A stretch of 64,000 nucleotides of DNA, from NCBI RefSeq assembly GCF_000265385.1, contig NC_018013.1, positions 957,001 through 1,021,000 of the forward strand, given 5' to 3'. Under the pieces are notes generated by a model. That model did no database searches and had not been told where the DNA came from. It worked only from the letters and a program-made list of their open reading frames with translations. The position numbers and the translations under genes were made by a program. Shown in pieces: positions 52,476 through 61,740 of the stretch (within the stretch, counting starts at the first letter, position 1; each line of letters begins with the position of its first letter). The stretch comes from Aequorivita sublithincola DSM 14238. GTDB lineage: Bacteria; Bacteroidota; Bacteroidia; Flavobacteriales; Flavobacteriaceae.

Positions 52476-53411
52476 TTAATCTTTATAAATTCCGATTTCT
52501 TTTTTTCCTTCTGAAGTTTTAAAGGCGCGATACATTCCTTCGGTGTTGAAGGGCATTGCGATGTTTCCTTTAGCATCCACGGCAATTAAACCACCGTCGC
52601 CGCCAATTTCTAGAACTCTTTTATTTATTACTTCGGAAGCTGCTTCTTCTACAGACATTCCCTTGTGTTCTATCAAGCAAGATACGTCATAAGCCACTAC
52701 ACCTCGGATAAAAAATTCACCACTTCCTGTGCAACTTACTGCGCAGGTTTTGTTGTTGGCGTAATTACCAACTCCAATCATTGGGCTATCACCCACGCGA
52801 CCCCAACGTTTGTTAGTCATTCCACCTGTTGAAGTTGCGGCGGCAATGTTTCCGTCTTTATCGCAGGCTACAGCACCAACGGTTCCAAATTTCCCTTCCT
52901 TTTTCATACTGTGATCCAACTGAAAAGTATCACTATCCTTTATGTTTTGCCATTGTTGGTATCGATGCTCGTCGTAAAAATATTCTGGAGTTTCCAATTT
53001 GTAACCCAAACTTTTTGCAAAACGCATTGCTCCTTCGCCTGCAAGAAAAACATGGTCGGTTTTTTCCATAACGTCACGCGCCAAAGTAACTGGGTTTTTA
53101 ATTCCTGTAATTAATGAAACGCCACCCGCGTCCAAAGTTTTGCCGTCCATAATAGCGGCATCCATCTCGTGAGTGCCGTCATTAGTAAAAACGCTTCCTT
53201 TTCCCGCGTTAAAAAGCGGGCAATCTTCCAAATGGTTTACTGCGGTTTGAACGGCGTCCATCGCGCTTCCGTCATTATCAAGAATTGCATATCCTTTTTC
53301 CAACCCTTCATTTAGAGCAGCTTTGTATTGTTCTTCTTTTTCGGGTGTCATTAATCCTTTTACGAGTGTTCCGGCGCCGCCGTGAATTACTATTGAGAAT
53401 TTATTATTCAT
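52476..53411 (-). CDS. Isoaspartyl peptidase / L-asparaginase (plant type)
   Basis: A 311-residue Ntn-hydrolase. Self-cleavage before the threonine of GKFGTVGAVACD gives the nucleophile; RWGRVGDSPMIGVGNYA and CTGSGEFFIR bind the substrate carboxylates. The start IVIHGGAGTLVKG is typical. In this place it would split beta-Asp-Arg dipeptides from the cyanophycinase reaction into aspartate and arginine. It is a paralogue of the glycosylasparaginase at 43074-44078, but lacks the export leader. It ends 12 bases from the cyanophycinase stop. Confidence 0.9.
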   Translation of the reverse strand: MNNKFSIVIHGGAGTLVKGLMTPEKEEQYKAALNEGLEKGYAILDNDGSAMDAVQTAVNHLEDCPLFNAGKGSVFTNDGTHEMDAAIMDGKTLDAGGVSLITGIKNPVTLARDVMEKTDHVFLAGEGAMRFAKSLGYKLETPEYFYDEHRYQQWQNIKDSDTFQLDHSMKKEGKFGTVGAVACDKDGNIAAATSTGGMTNKRWGRVGDSPMIGVGNYANNKTCAVSCTGSGEFFIRGVVAYDVSCLIEHKGMSVEEAASEVINKRVLEIGGDGGLIAVDAKGNIAMPFNTEGMYRAFKTSEGKKEIGIYKD

Positions 53412-53416
53412 AATTA

Positions 53417-54202
53417 TTAGTTTGGATAGGTAAACTTACCGTTTAAAATATATGGTTTACCCAAGGGTGTATCACAAAAAATTATTGTTAAATCAGTTCC
53501 ATTGTTCTCAACATAAAAAACAGTTCCAGGAGCAGCCGTTGCACCTCCTTGCGAGCCTATTCCATAATCTATAAGGTATAACTTCGCCGAACCATTTGAT
53601 AAGTTATATTGACCATCAAAGTCACCTTGAATGGTTGTGTATTGGCCTGTTTGTGGAAAATCTTTATTTACCTCATTAAACTGAACCTTAATCTTAATAC
53701 TCGATGAAAAGCTAGTTGTTTCAAACTGAAGATTTCCTTCATCAAAACCATAGGACGGGAACGTCAAAGCTACATCGCTAATATTAATTTGAGCAGTTTT
53801 CGTATCAATAAAATTGTCTTTTATGGGGTTGCAAGCAGCTTCTGCATCTGTTGTGAATTCATAAATTTCACCGTAGCCTACGCCAACTTCATTTATCGCA
53901 TACGCCCTATAATAATAGGTTGTAGCATTTTTTAAACCACTAATCAATTCTAAAAAAGAGTTTAGGCGTTGTCCTAAAGCCATTTTATTATCAGTAATTA
54001 TTGGGGTATTTCCTGTGCTCCAAACCACGCCGAATTCTGTAACATCTTTTCCGCCTTCCGCCAAGACTGATCCACCAAGCATTGCTGTGTTTGCTTGTAC
54101 ATTTAAAGGTTCCGCAGTAACCACTATGGGTGTGAGGTATTCGATATTTTCTATTTCGCAACTGTATGCAATAACTAAGACGAGGAGGAATAGTTTTTTC
54201 AT
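53417..54202 (-). CDS. Lipoprotein with fibronectin III-like domain
   Basis: A 261-residue lipoprotein (MKKLFLLVLVIAYSC, lipobox AYSC). One Fn3-like domain spans about residues 25-120, with GGSVLAEGGKDVTEFGVVWS and NATTYYYRAYAINEVGVGYG, a form common in Bacteroidota surface proteins. The second half is beta-rich and unrecognised. It is likely bound to the outer membrane. The gene begins in the opposite direction to the barrel protein at 54283 and ends 5 bases from the isoaspartyl peptidase start, so it may be co-transcribed with it. Confidence 0.75.
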   Translation of the reverse strand: MKKLFLLVLVIAYSCEIENIEYLTPIVVTAEPLNVQANTAMLGGSVLAEGGKDVTEFGVVWSTGNTPIITDNKMALGQRLNSFLELISGLKNATTYYYRAYAINEVGVGYGEIYEFTTDAEAACNPIKDNFIDTKTAQINISDVALTFPSYGFDEGNLQFETTSFSSSIKIKVQFNEVNKDFPQTGQYTTIQGDFDGQYNLSNGSAKLYLIDYGIGSQGGATAAPGTVFYVENNGTDLTIIFCDTPLGKPYILNGKFTYPN

Positions 54203-54282
54203 TCAAGATTTTTATAAGCGCCCAAATGTAGGGAATTTATATATATTTGGCGCTTTCAAAAAACAACCCAATTTTTAGCTTT

Positions 54283-54993
54283 ATGTCTTTGAAGTCTTAC
54301 AAATTTGTTCTTTTTTTATTTCTACTTTTAGGTTTTGCTAACGCAAACTCGCAATCTTATTATTCAGGAGGCGGTCTTTTTGAAGGGAGATTTGGAGTAA
54401 CCGTTGGTACAACCAATTACAGTCCTGGCGCGAATTTTTTGTTTTCGAAATCGGCTCCTGGATATAAAGTTGGATTTATTGGAACGGTATTCATTTCTGA
54501 AAAATTTGAACTTTTTGTTGAAATGAACTACGCCAGACATTTTATGAAATTTGTGGGCCGCGAATACAAAACATCCAAACCTGAAGACATAAAATTTAAA
54601 TTGGAAACCTTCAATGTTCCCTTTATTTTAGATTACACCGTTCTTAACCTCAAAGACGAATGGTTTTTCGGCATTAATGCTGGTCCTTCTGTTAGTTTTC
54701 TTTACGATTACAGTATTTTGGATGATGATAAAAAGGATTACGTTCTGGAGCCTCTTTATTCCTCACCACGAGATTTGGAGTTTGACAGCAATAAAGAAAA
54801 AGTATCATTCAACGCTTTTCTTGCTATGGGCGTAAGTGTTGAATACAATCGGTTTATGGCAACTTTTAGATACAATAAGGGAATTACAGACCCTTATAGA
54901 AACATCAACCTATATTCTCCGGTGATGGAATTGAAAGGAAAAGACAATTATTTTGAATTTTCATTGGTCTATTTATTTGAGGATAAATTATAG
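54283..54993 (+). CDS. Outer-membrane beta-barrel protein (PorT-like family)
   Basis: Start ATG at 54283 gives a signal peptide (MSLKSYKFVLFLFLLLGFAN); the TTG 36 bases earlier is not needed. The 236-residue protein shows alternating aromatic strands (KFELFVEMNYARHFMKFVG, EWFFGINAGPSVSFLYDYS, VEYNRFMATFRYNKGI) and ends in FEFSLVYLFEDKL, a normal barrel terminus. It fits outer membrane beta-barrel (OMP_b-brl/PorT) families. Function unknown; it stands alone before polA. Confidence 0.8.
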   Translation: MSLKSYKFVLFLFLLLGFANANSQSYYSGGGLFEGRFGVTVGTTNYSPGANFLFSKSAPGYKVGFIGTVFISEKFELFVEMNYARHFMKFVGREYKTSKPEDIKFKLETFNVPFILDYTVLNLKDEWFFGINAGPSVSFLYDYSILDDDKKDYVLEPLYSSPRDLEFDSNKEKVSFNAFLAMGVSVEYNRFMATFRYNKGITDPYRNINLYSPVMELKGKDNYFEFSLVYLFEDKL

Positions 54994-55048
54994 TCTTCTT
55001 CAATTTTTCTTTTTTACTTAAAAACATAGTTTTCTAAAGGGTTCTTTT

Positions 55049-55056
55049 TACTTTTG
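55049..55056 (+). promoter_or_regulatory. Candidate -7 box for polA
   Basis: TACTTTTG is an exact TAnnTTTG match 22 bases before the polA ATG at 55079. The -33 TTG is not seen at the normal distance. Confidence 0.4.
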
Positions 55057-55078
55057 AAGCATACCCTTATTCAAAACT

Positions 55079-57937
55079 ATGTCAGAAAAAAAACGTCTCT
55101 TTCTTGTTGATGCCTACGCCCTCATTTTCAGAGGATATTTTGCACTTATAAAAAACCCTCAAATAAACAGTAAAGGTCAGAATACCTCAGCCATTATGGG
55201 GTTTATGAACTCCCTAATAGACGTAGTGAAAAGAGAACGCCCAGACCATTTGGCCGTATGTTTTGACAAAGGTGGAAGCGAAGCCCGCAACGAAATGTTT
55301 CCAGACTACAAAGCTAATAGAGACGAAACCCCAGACGCTATCCGGTTTGCCATTCCACATATTTATAACATTCTTGAAGCCATGAAAATTCCAATTATGG
55401 TGAAGGAGGGTTTTGAAGCAGATGACGTGATTGGAACCTTAGCAAAAAAAGCTGAAAAAGAAGGCTACACAACCTTTATGGTTACGCCAGACAAGGATTT
55501 TGCACAATTGGTTTCCGAAAATATATTTATGTATCGCCCTGTTTTTGGCGGCGGTTATGAAACTTGGGGCATTCCAGAAGTTCAGAAAAAATTTGAAGTT
55601 AAAGACCCAATTCAAGTAATAGATTTTTTAGGAATGATGGGCGATAGCAGTGATAACATTCCCGGACTTCCAGGCGTAGGTGAAAAAACTGCAAAGAAAT
55701 TTTTGGCAGAATTTGGCTCTATGGAAGGCTTGCTTGCTAATACCGCTCAGTTAAAAGGTAAAATGAAGGAGAAAGTTGAAGACAATGCTGAACTTGGTTT
55801 ACTCAGCAAAAAACTAGCAACTATTATGCTAGATGTGCCCGTTGATTTCAATGAAGCCGATTTTGAAATGTGCCCACCAGACACACATAAAGTCTTGGAA
55901 ATTTTTGATGATTTAGAATTCAGAAGACTAAAAGATAATTTTCTCAACGCCTTTTCTATTGAAGGAATGTCATCTGTTGGCACTAGCCGTGTAACTCAAG
56001 AAAATAATATTAGTGCAGAAACAAAATCGAAACCCGCCAAAAACAATCCTGCTGGTGAAGGTCAATTTTCACTATTTGGCAACGATGGCGATACTGCTGA
56101 AACCATAAAAAACTTTAGTTCTCGAGCAACTATTGAAAACACCGAACATTTCTATCAAACCGTTCAACCTGGAATGGGAACCAAACTGTTTCTTCAGAAT
56201 TTAATGAAGCAGAAAAGTGTCTGTTTTGATACAGAAACAACAGGTTTAAATCCGTTAGAGGCAGAATTAGTTGGAATTGCTTTTTCTTGGGAAAAGGGCA
56301 AAGGTTTTTACATACCATTCCCAGAAAATCGTGAAGAAGCACAACAACTTTTAGAAGAAATCCGTCCGTTTTTTGAAGATGAAAACATTCAAAAAATCGG
56401 TCAGAATTTAAAATACGACATTAAAGTCCTTGCCAAATACAATATTTCAGTAAAAGGAAAATTGTTTGATACCATGCTCGCGCACTATCTTATAAACCCA
56501 GATATGCGTCACAATATGGACGTTTTGAGCGAAACCTATCTGAACTACACGCCCGTTTCCATCACAGAATTGATTGGTAAAAAAGGTAAAAATCAACTAA
56601 ACATGCGCGATGTTGATGTTGAGAAACAAACCGAATACGCCGTTGAAGATGCAGACGTAACTTTTCAGCTAAAAGAACATTTCGAAAAAGAATTGGGCGA
56701 AGCAAATACCCAAAAACTTTTTGATGAAATTGAAGTACCGCTCTTACGAGTTTTAGCGGCTATGGAATTGGAAGGAGTTAATCTAGATGAAGATTTCCTT
56801 AAAGGTCTTTCTGTAGATTTGGATAAAGACATTCTTCAACTAGAAAAACATATTTACGAAGAAGCTGGCGAAACCTTCAACATTGCTTCACCAAAGCAAT
56901 TAGGTGAAATTCTCTTTGAAAAATTGAAATTAGTTGACAAGCCGAAGAAGACCAAAACAGGTCAATATTCCACTGCTGAAGATGTGCTTTCCTATTTGGC
57001 AAAAGACCACAAAATAATCCGTGATGTTTTGGAGTATCGTGGTTTAGCAAAATTGAAAAGTACTTATGTAGATGCTTTGCCAGACCAAGTTGAAAAATCC
57101 ACTGGTCGCGTTCATACAGACTATATGCAAACCGTGGCCGCAACTGGTCGCTTGAGCAGCAACAATCCAAACCTTCAAAATATTCCAATTAGAACCGAGC
57201 GCGGACGTGAAGTTCGAAAAGCATTCATCCCAAAAAACGAAGATTACGTTTTGATGGCTGCGGATTATTCACAAATAGAACTCCGCATTATTGCAGCTTT
57301 AAGCGAAGAAGACAATATGATTGAAGCCTTCAAAAATAATGAGGACATTCACGCTTCAACAGCTGCAAAGGTTTTCAATGTTCCTTTAAGTGAAGTAACC
57401 CGTGAACAAAGAAGCAACGCAAAAACAGTAAATTTTGGAATAATCTACGGTGTTTCAGCTTTCGGTTTAAGCAACCAAACTGATCTTTCCAGAACTGAAG
57501 CAAAAGATTTGATTGAAACCTATTACAAAACCTACCCAAAACTTCGCAATTACATGAGCGAGCAAATAGATTTTGCTCGTGAAAACGGGTACGTACAAAC
57601 GGTTTTAGGAAGAAGAAGATACTTAAAAGACATAAACGGAAGCAACCAAGTAGTTCGTGGTGCAGCAGAACGCAACGCAGTAAATGCTCCAATACAAGGT
57701 AGCGCGGCAGACATTATTAAAATTGCAATGATAAACATTCACAAAAAGTTAGAGGAAGAAAACTACAAAAGCAAAATGCTCCTTCAAGTGCATGATGAAC
57801 TTGTTTTCGACACTTATAAACCCGAACTGGAAAAACTAAAAGCTATGGTGAAACACGAAATGGAGAATGCTTACAAGCTTTCTGTTCCGTTGGATGTAGA
57901 ATTGGGTGTTGGGGAGAATTGGTTGGAAGCGCATTAA
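55079..57937 (+). CDS. polA: DNA polymerase I
   Basis: A 952-residue three-domain enzyme. The 5'-3' exonuclease domain (residues 1-300) has FLVDAYALIFRGYFAL, VTPDKDFAQL and MGDSSDNIPGLPGVG. The 3'-5' exonuclease domain starts near 380 with VCFDTETTGLNPLEAE, so proofreading residues look present. The polymerase domain has AADYSQIELRIIAALS near 729, the O-helix RSNAKTVNFGIIYG and the palm motif LLQVHDELVFD near 905. It fills gaps and removes RNA primers. A terminator with GTGTTTTTT/AAAAAACAC arms follows. Confidence 0.95.
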   Translation: MSEKKRLFLVDAYALIFRGYFALIKNPQINSKGQNTSAIMGFMNSLIDVVKRERPDHLAVCFDKGGSEARNEMFPDYKANRDETPDAIRFAIPHIYNILEAMKIPIMVKEGFEADDVIGTLAKKAEKEGYTTFMVTPDKDFAQLVSENIFMYRPVFGGGYETWGIPEVQKKFEVKDPIQVIDFLGMMGDSSDNIPGLPGVGEKTAKKFLAEFGSMEGLLANTAQLKGKMKEKVEDNAELGLLSKKLATIMLDVPVDFNEADFEMCPPDTHKVLEIFDDLEFRRLKDNFLNAFSIEGMSSVGTSRVTQENNISAETKSKPAKNNPAGEGQFSLFGNDGDTAETIKNFSSRATIENTEHFYQTVQPGMGTKLFLQNLMKQKSVCFDTETTGLNPLEAELVGIAFSWEKGKGFYIPFPENREEAQQLLEEIRPFFEDENIQKIGQNLKYDIKVLAKYNISVKGKLFDTMLAHYLINPDMRHNMDVLSETYLNYTPVSITELIGKKGKNQLNMRDVDVEKQTEYAVEDADVTFQLKEHFEKELGEANTQKLFDEIEVPLLRVLAAMELEGVNLDEDFLKGLSVDLDKDILQLEKHIYEEAGETFNIASPKQLGEILFEKLKLVDKPKKTKTGQYSTAEDVLSYLAKDHKIIRDVLEYRGLAKLKSTYVDALPDQVEKSTGRVHTDYMQTVAATGRLSSNNPNLQNIPIRTERGREVRKAFIPKNEDYVLMAADYSQIELRIIAALSEEDNMIEAFKNNEDIHASTAAKVFNVPLSEVTREQRSNAKTVNFGIIYGVSAFGLSNQTDLSRTEAKDLIETYYKTYPKLRNYMSEQIDFARENGYVQTVLGRRRYLKDINGSNQVVRGAAERNAVNAPIQGSAADIIKIAMINIHKKLEEENYKSKMLLQVHDELVFDTYKPELEKLKAMVKHEMENAYKLSVPLDVELGVGENWLEAH

Positions 57938-57985
57938 AAGTTTTCAGTTTCAGTCGCAGTTAGCAGTAATATTTAATTCAATAAA

Positions 57986-58015
57986 AAAGAGTGTTTTTTC
58001 AAAAAACACCCTTTT
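57986..58015. terminator. Terminator between polA and the lipocalin-like gene
   Basis: GTGTTTTTT (57991-57999) and AAAAAACAC (58001-58009) pair, extended by AAA/CTTTT flanks. The A- and T-rich sides suit both converging genes, polA on plus and the lipoprotein on minus. Confidence 0.7.
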
Positions 58016-58024
58016 AATCTCAGC

Positions 58025-58492
58025 TTAGTTTCGATTGTAGACCAATTCAACATTTCCAAAATCGCCAAGTTGAATTGAACCTTTCAAAGTATTGCCATTC
58101 AAGTCTATGGTTCGGGTTTCGGTCGTGGGGTCTGGGCCAGTTGTAGTAACTGTAAGTTGGTCTCCATTTAACGAATACGTTCCAGTTGAGGCAACTGTTC
58201 CATCACATTCAACAGAAATCTCTCCATTTACTTCCTCTACAATTAAATTACTGAATGTTTGTGCATAAATTCCATCACCAGTAAAGGAAAGTGTGCCGAC
58301 AAAACATGGAACTTCATTCATAAAATTTGGGTCTGCAGTTCCATCACCATTAATGTCCATAGGGTTTTCAACATTCGCTTCTTTAAGTGTCCAAGCCCCA
58401 ACTATGCTCGATTCTACAGCATCATTATCATCGTCTGATGAACAAGATGCGAAAAAAACTGCAATAAATAAAATACTCATTAACTTTTTCAT
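58025..58492 (-). CDS. Lipocalin-like lipoprotein
   Basis: A 155-residue lipoprotein with signal MKKLMSILFIAVFFASCSS and lipobox FASC, followed by the acidic SSDDDND stretch common after the lipid cysteine in Bacteroidota, which fits surface export. IVGAWTLKEANVENP opens a lipocalin-like domain and STGTYSLNGDQLTVTTTGP closes it. MDINGDGTADPNF looks like a calcium loop. The ligand is unknown. It converges on polA. Confidence 0.8.
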   Translation of the reverse strand: MKKLMSILFIAVFFASCSSDDDNDAVESSIVGAWTLKEANVENPMDINGDGTADPNFMNEVPCFVGTLSFTGDGIYAQTFSNLIVEEVNGEISVECDGTVASTGTYSLNGDQLTVTTTGPDPTTETRTIDLNGNTLKGSIQLGDFGNVELVYNRN

Positions 58493-58689
58493 ATTTATAT
58501 AGTTTACTTGTTAGAACTTCAAATTAAGGCCTTTCGGAAATTAAGAACTATTATTTTATTAAAGGGTTAAGGGTTTTTACCACGGTTTTAACGGTTTATA
58601 ATTTTAAGAAAATATTAACTTTTTTGTTTTCCACTTTGGGAATTATGTATTTTGCGCATTGAAAAACATATAATTTCAAATCCTATTTT

Positions 58690-60234
58690 ATGAAGAAATT
58701 AATTACACTTTTAGCCATATTACTTTGCACTTTCGCTATTTATGCCCAAGACCCGAACATTCTTTGGCAACGGACTATTGGGGGGAGCGGGGAAGATAAT
58801 CTACATACAATGATAACAACCACCGATGGTGGCTTTTTAGTTGGAGGACATTCAAAATCAGATATTTCTGGAGAAAAGAGCGAGAATTCTAAAGGCGGAA
58901 ATGATTATTGGGTTATAAAGCTTAACGCTGAAGGAAACATTGAATGGCAAAAAACCATTGGAGGAAATAATGATGACAAACTGTACTCGATTATTCAAAC
59001 ACTAGACGGAGGTTTTCTATTAGGAGGTTTATCGAAATCTGGCATTTCTGGTGATAAATCCGAAGTATCAAGAGGTGGATTTGATTATTGGGTTTTAAAA
59101 TTGAGTGTGTCAGGTGAAATAGAATGGCAGAAAACCTTGGGAGGAAATAGTTCTGATAGTTTACTTTCAATTCTACAAAATCCTGATGGCACTTATATAT
59201 TAGGCGGATATTCAAGTTCTGGAATATCAGGCGATAAAACAGTATCAGCAATTGGAGATCCTGATGTTTGGATTTTGAAAATTAATGCTATAGGAAGTAT
59301 AATTTGGCAAAAAGCATATGGGTATATGGGGAATGGACAGACTCTGCATAATTTAGTCGCAACATCGGACGGCGGATATATATTTAGTAGCACATTAAAC
59401 GGTACTAATTTTTGGGTAACTAAAATTAATAGTACCGGAACACTGCTCTGGGACAAAGTTATTTGGGGAAATGGTAATGACTGGTACCCCAGAATTGCAG
59501 CTACTTCAGACAATGGATATATTGTGGCTGGTGGCTCAGATTCTAATGTTTCGGGTGACAAAACTGAAAATTCTCAAGGAGGGTTTGATTATTGGGTATT
59601 AAAGCTTAATAATCTAGGGGAGATTGAGTGGCAAAATACAATTGGTGGTAATTCCTTGGATGGTCCCTTTTCGGTAATTCAAACACTCGATGGTGGATAT
59701 ATGGTTGGAGGCTATTCGATCTCCGATATTTCAGGCGATAAAACCCAAAATTCGAAAGGAGAATTGGATTATTGGATTGTAAAAATAAATCCACAAGGAA
59801 TTATTGAATGGCAAAATACGTTAGGAGGTAGCGCAAGCGAGAGATTAGATGTAGTTCTTCAATTAATCGATGGTAGCTATATGCTCGGCGGATATTCACC
59901 CTCAAACATTTCTGGTGATAAATCCGAAGATTCTCGGGGAGACATTGATTTCTGGATCATAAAACACGCTGCCACGTTAGGTCTCGAAGAAAACCCCTTC
60001 ACCTCCACAATAACCCTATACCCAAACCCCGCAAAAAACACATTACAACTCAACACCCAAGACCAAACCATAAACCAAGTAAACATTTATACAATGGCAG
60101 GCAGTAAAGTTTTACAACTGGATATTAATATCGTTTCCCCAACCGTAGATGTTTCAAGTTTGGCTACAGGAGTTTATTATATTCAGCTGTATTCTGGAAA
60201 AAATGTGGCTTTGAAAAAGTTTATTAAAGAATAA
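58690..60234 (+). CDS. T9SS-sorted repeat protein
   Basis: A 514-residue secreted protein (signal MKKLITLLAILLCTFAIYAQ). Residues 25-430 are eight or so repeats of about 50 residues, each with GNIEWQKTIGGNNDDKLYSI, QTLDGGFLLGGLSKSGISGD and GGFDYWVLKL, probably one propeller blade per unit. The C-terminus is a type A sorting domain (TLYPNPAKNTLQLN ... GVYYIQLYSGKNVALKKFIK). The promoter may be TTG 58624-58626 with TATTTTG at 58648. Surface display is likely, ligand unknown. Confidence 0.88.
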   Translation: MKKLITLLAILLCTFAIYAQDPNILWQRTIGGSGEDNLHTMITTTDGGFLVGGHSKSDISGEKSENSKGGNDYWVIKLNAEGNIEWQKTIGGNNDDKLYSIIQTLDGGFLLGGLSKSGISGDKSEVSRGGFDYWVLKLSVSGEIEWQKTLGGNSSDSLLSILQNPDGTYILGGYSSSGISGDKTVSAIGDPDVWILKINAIGSIIWQKAYGYMGNGQTLHNLVATSDGGYIFSSTLNGTNFWVTKINSTGTLLWDKVIWGNGNDWYPRIAATSDNGYIVAGGSDSNVSGDKTENSQGGFDYWVLKLNNLGEIEWQNTIGGNSLDGPFSVIQTLDGGYMVGGYSISDISGDKTQNSKGELDYWIVKINPQGIIEWQNTLGGSASERLDVVLQLIDGSYMLGGYSPSNISGDKSEDSRGDIDFWIIKHAATLGLEENPFTSTITLYPNPAKNTLQLNTQDQTINQVNIYTMAGSKVLQLDINIVSPTVDVSSLATGVYYIQLYSGKNVALKKFIKE

Positions 60235-60249
60235 AGGGAGAAATCGATA

Positions 60250-60265
60250 CTTCGACTTCGCTCAG
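60250..60265. repeat. CTTCGACTTCGCTCAG intergenic motif
   Basis: The same word type as at 6157-6176, here 16 bases after the stop of the T9SS repeat protein. The gap of 176 bases to the next gene holds little else apart from two CTTAAGTCT words. Confidence 0.45.
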
Positions 60266-60410
60266 TAATCTAAAAAGTTGAAACTGAAATCGGAGTTGAA
60301 GTTGAAACTAAAGAATTCTGAATTATTTGTCTTATGTCTTAAGTCTTTCAGCGCAGCGGTCTTAAGTCTGCCTTTAAAACCTTTATCTTTAAAGCCAATT
60401 CAATTGGTCT

Positions 60411-61469
60411 ATGAGCAAACTTATTTCAAAAAAGAAACCCGCCTACCCTATTACCGAAGCGCTTTCAAAATACCTTACCCGTAACGGTAGAAACATTAAA
60501 ATTCCTATTTATTATGACGATTTGCTGCGCTTTCAGGGCTCTGTAAATGTTTATGACAAAAACGGAAACGATACATTGTGGGTAAGCGTTTACTATTCAG
60601 AATTTGAAACCGAAGAAATAAACCAAAGTTTAAAGCGAATGTATTCAATACTACATTCCGACGGAAGCGATACTTTACTGCCATACATAAACATAGACAG
60701 CATCGATTTTTGCACTTTTGGCAATTCCAAACCTTTTAGAATTAAAGTGCGAAATATATTAAACGACAATTACATTTTCCTCTACATAAAAAAGGCTGAT
60801 GCCTCTCGAATTTATGGTTTAGAATTAGAACACTTACTTTCTCCTAACCACATCACCTTTTTGGTACACGGTAATACCGTTATAGAAGAGCACATTTCTG
60901 GCATTCCTGGAGACGATTTTATTGAAAACAATCTCGATACATGTTCAGATAGAGACAAAATGGAAATCGCCAAGGAGTTTGTTAAATTCAACGAACGCTG
61001 CTTTGTGCGGTTATTGGGCGATATGCGTTCCTATAATTATGTAATGGTGCTAACCCACGATTTTGATCGAATCCAATACCGAATTCGCGCAATAGATTTT
61101 GACCAGCAAAGCTATGAAGGCAATGTAAAGGTCTACAAACCCCAGTTTTTGAAAGAAAACAATAAGCTTGTAACTATGACGATGGAATTGCTGCAGGAAG
61201 CTTCCATAGAACAATATAAAAACGAAGAACGCTCCCTACTCGCCAAAAGAGCGACAAGTGCAAAAAACCGTTTAAAGGAATTGATAGATTGCATGCGTGA
61301 TGACAACATCGCACCACCCGAAAAAATAAAAGAATTAAAGATGAGTCTTTTAGATCTTACGGGAGATGTAAACTTCAAAAAATCTAAAAATATGGGCGAA
61401 ATTTTAAAAAGCGCGCTAGATTTTGTTATCCGAAATTATCAAAGCGAAAATCCGTATATAATCTCATAA
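60411..61469 (+). CDS. Uncharacterised protein with kinase-like motifs
   Basis: A 352-residue soluble protein. VIEEHISGIPGDDFIENN resembles the hinge region of kinase-like folds; later FVRLLGDMRSYNYVMVL and YRIRAIDFDQQSYEG look like a catalytic loop (D-x4-N) and the metal DFG-like Asp. A possible ATP lysine lies in the RIKVRNILND or YIKKADA region. The C-terminal 100 residues are helical. These features hint at a distant kinase or aminoglycoside-phosphotransferase fold, but no close family is recognised. It ends 271 bases before pyruvate carboxylase. Confidence 0.55.
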   Translation: MSKLISKKKPAYPITEALSKYLTRNGRNIKIPIYYDDLLRFQGSVNVYDKNGNDTLWVSVYYSEFETEEINQSLKRMYSILHSDGSDTLLPYINIDSIDFCTFGNSKPFRIKVRNILNDNYIFLYIKKADASRIYGLELEHLLSPNHITFLVHGNTVIEEHISGIPGDDFIENNLDTCSDRDKMEIAKEFVKFNERCFVRLLGDMRSYNYVMVLTHDFDRIQYRIRAIDFDQQSYEGNVKVYKPQFLKENNKLVTMTMELLQEASIEQYKNEERSLLAKRATSAKNRLKELIDCMRDDNIAPPEKIKELKMSLLDLTGDVNFKKSKNMGEILKSALDFVIRNYQSENPYIIS

Positions 61470-61740
61470 CCTAAAGGACATAGGACTAAAGGACGTAAGA
61501 CAAAAAGGAAATATGAAAATTTGTGTTTTATTTTTTAATCAGAATACTATAAGTCCAAATTAGCAATAAAAGCTATCCTAATTCCCAAGTCCTATAATCC
61601 TACGTCAAAATCAATTAAAATAGTATTTCCAGGTTTCACAACTATTCTGAAATAATAATAAATATTCAATATCCTATCTTATGCGTGCATCGTATTTATT
61701 ACCTTTAGCGAGCTAAGTACAAATTCAAAAATCAACTACA
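61470..61740. promoter_or_regulatory. Gap before pyruvate carboxylase
   Basis: The gap starts with repeated GGAC/GACTAAAGGACGTAAGAC words common in Bacteroidota intergenic DNA. A weak -7 box TACCTTTA lies at 61700-61707, 33 bases before the pyc start. Nothing else is seen. Confidence 0.35.

Noticed and set aside
43074-53411. Treating both asparaginase-family genes as one function
   Set aside because: One has an export leader and lies with mannosidases; the other is cytosolic and beside cyanophycinase, so their substrates should differ.
54247-54282. TTG start extending the outer-membrane barrel protein
   Set aside because: The extra 12 residues are polar and precede a perfect signal peptide that begins at the ATG 54283.
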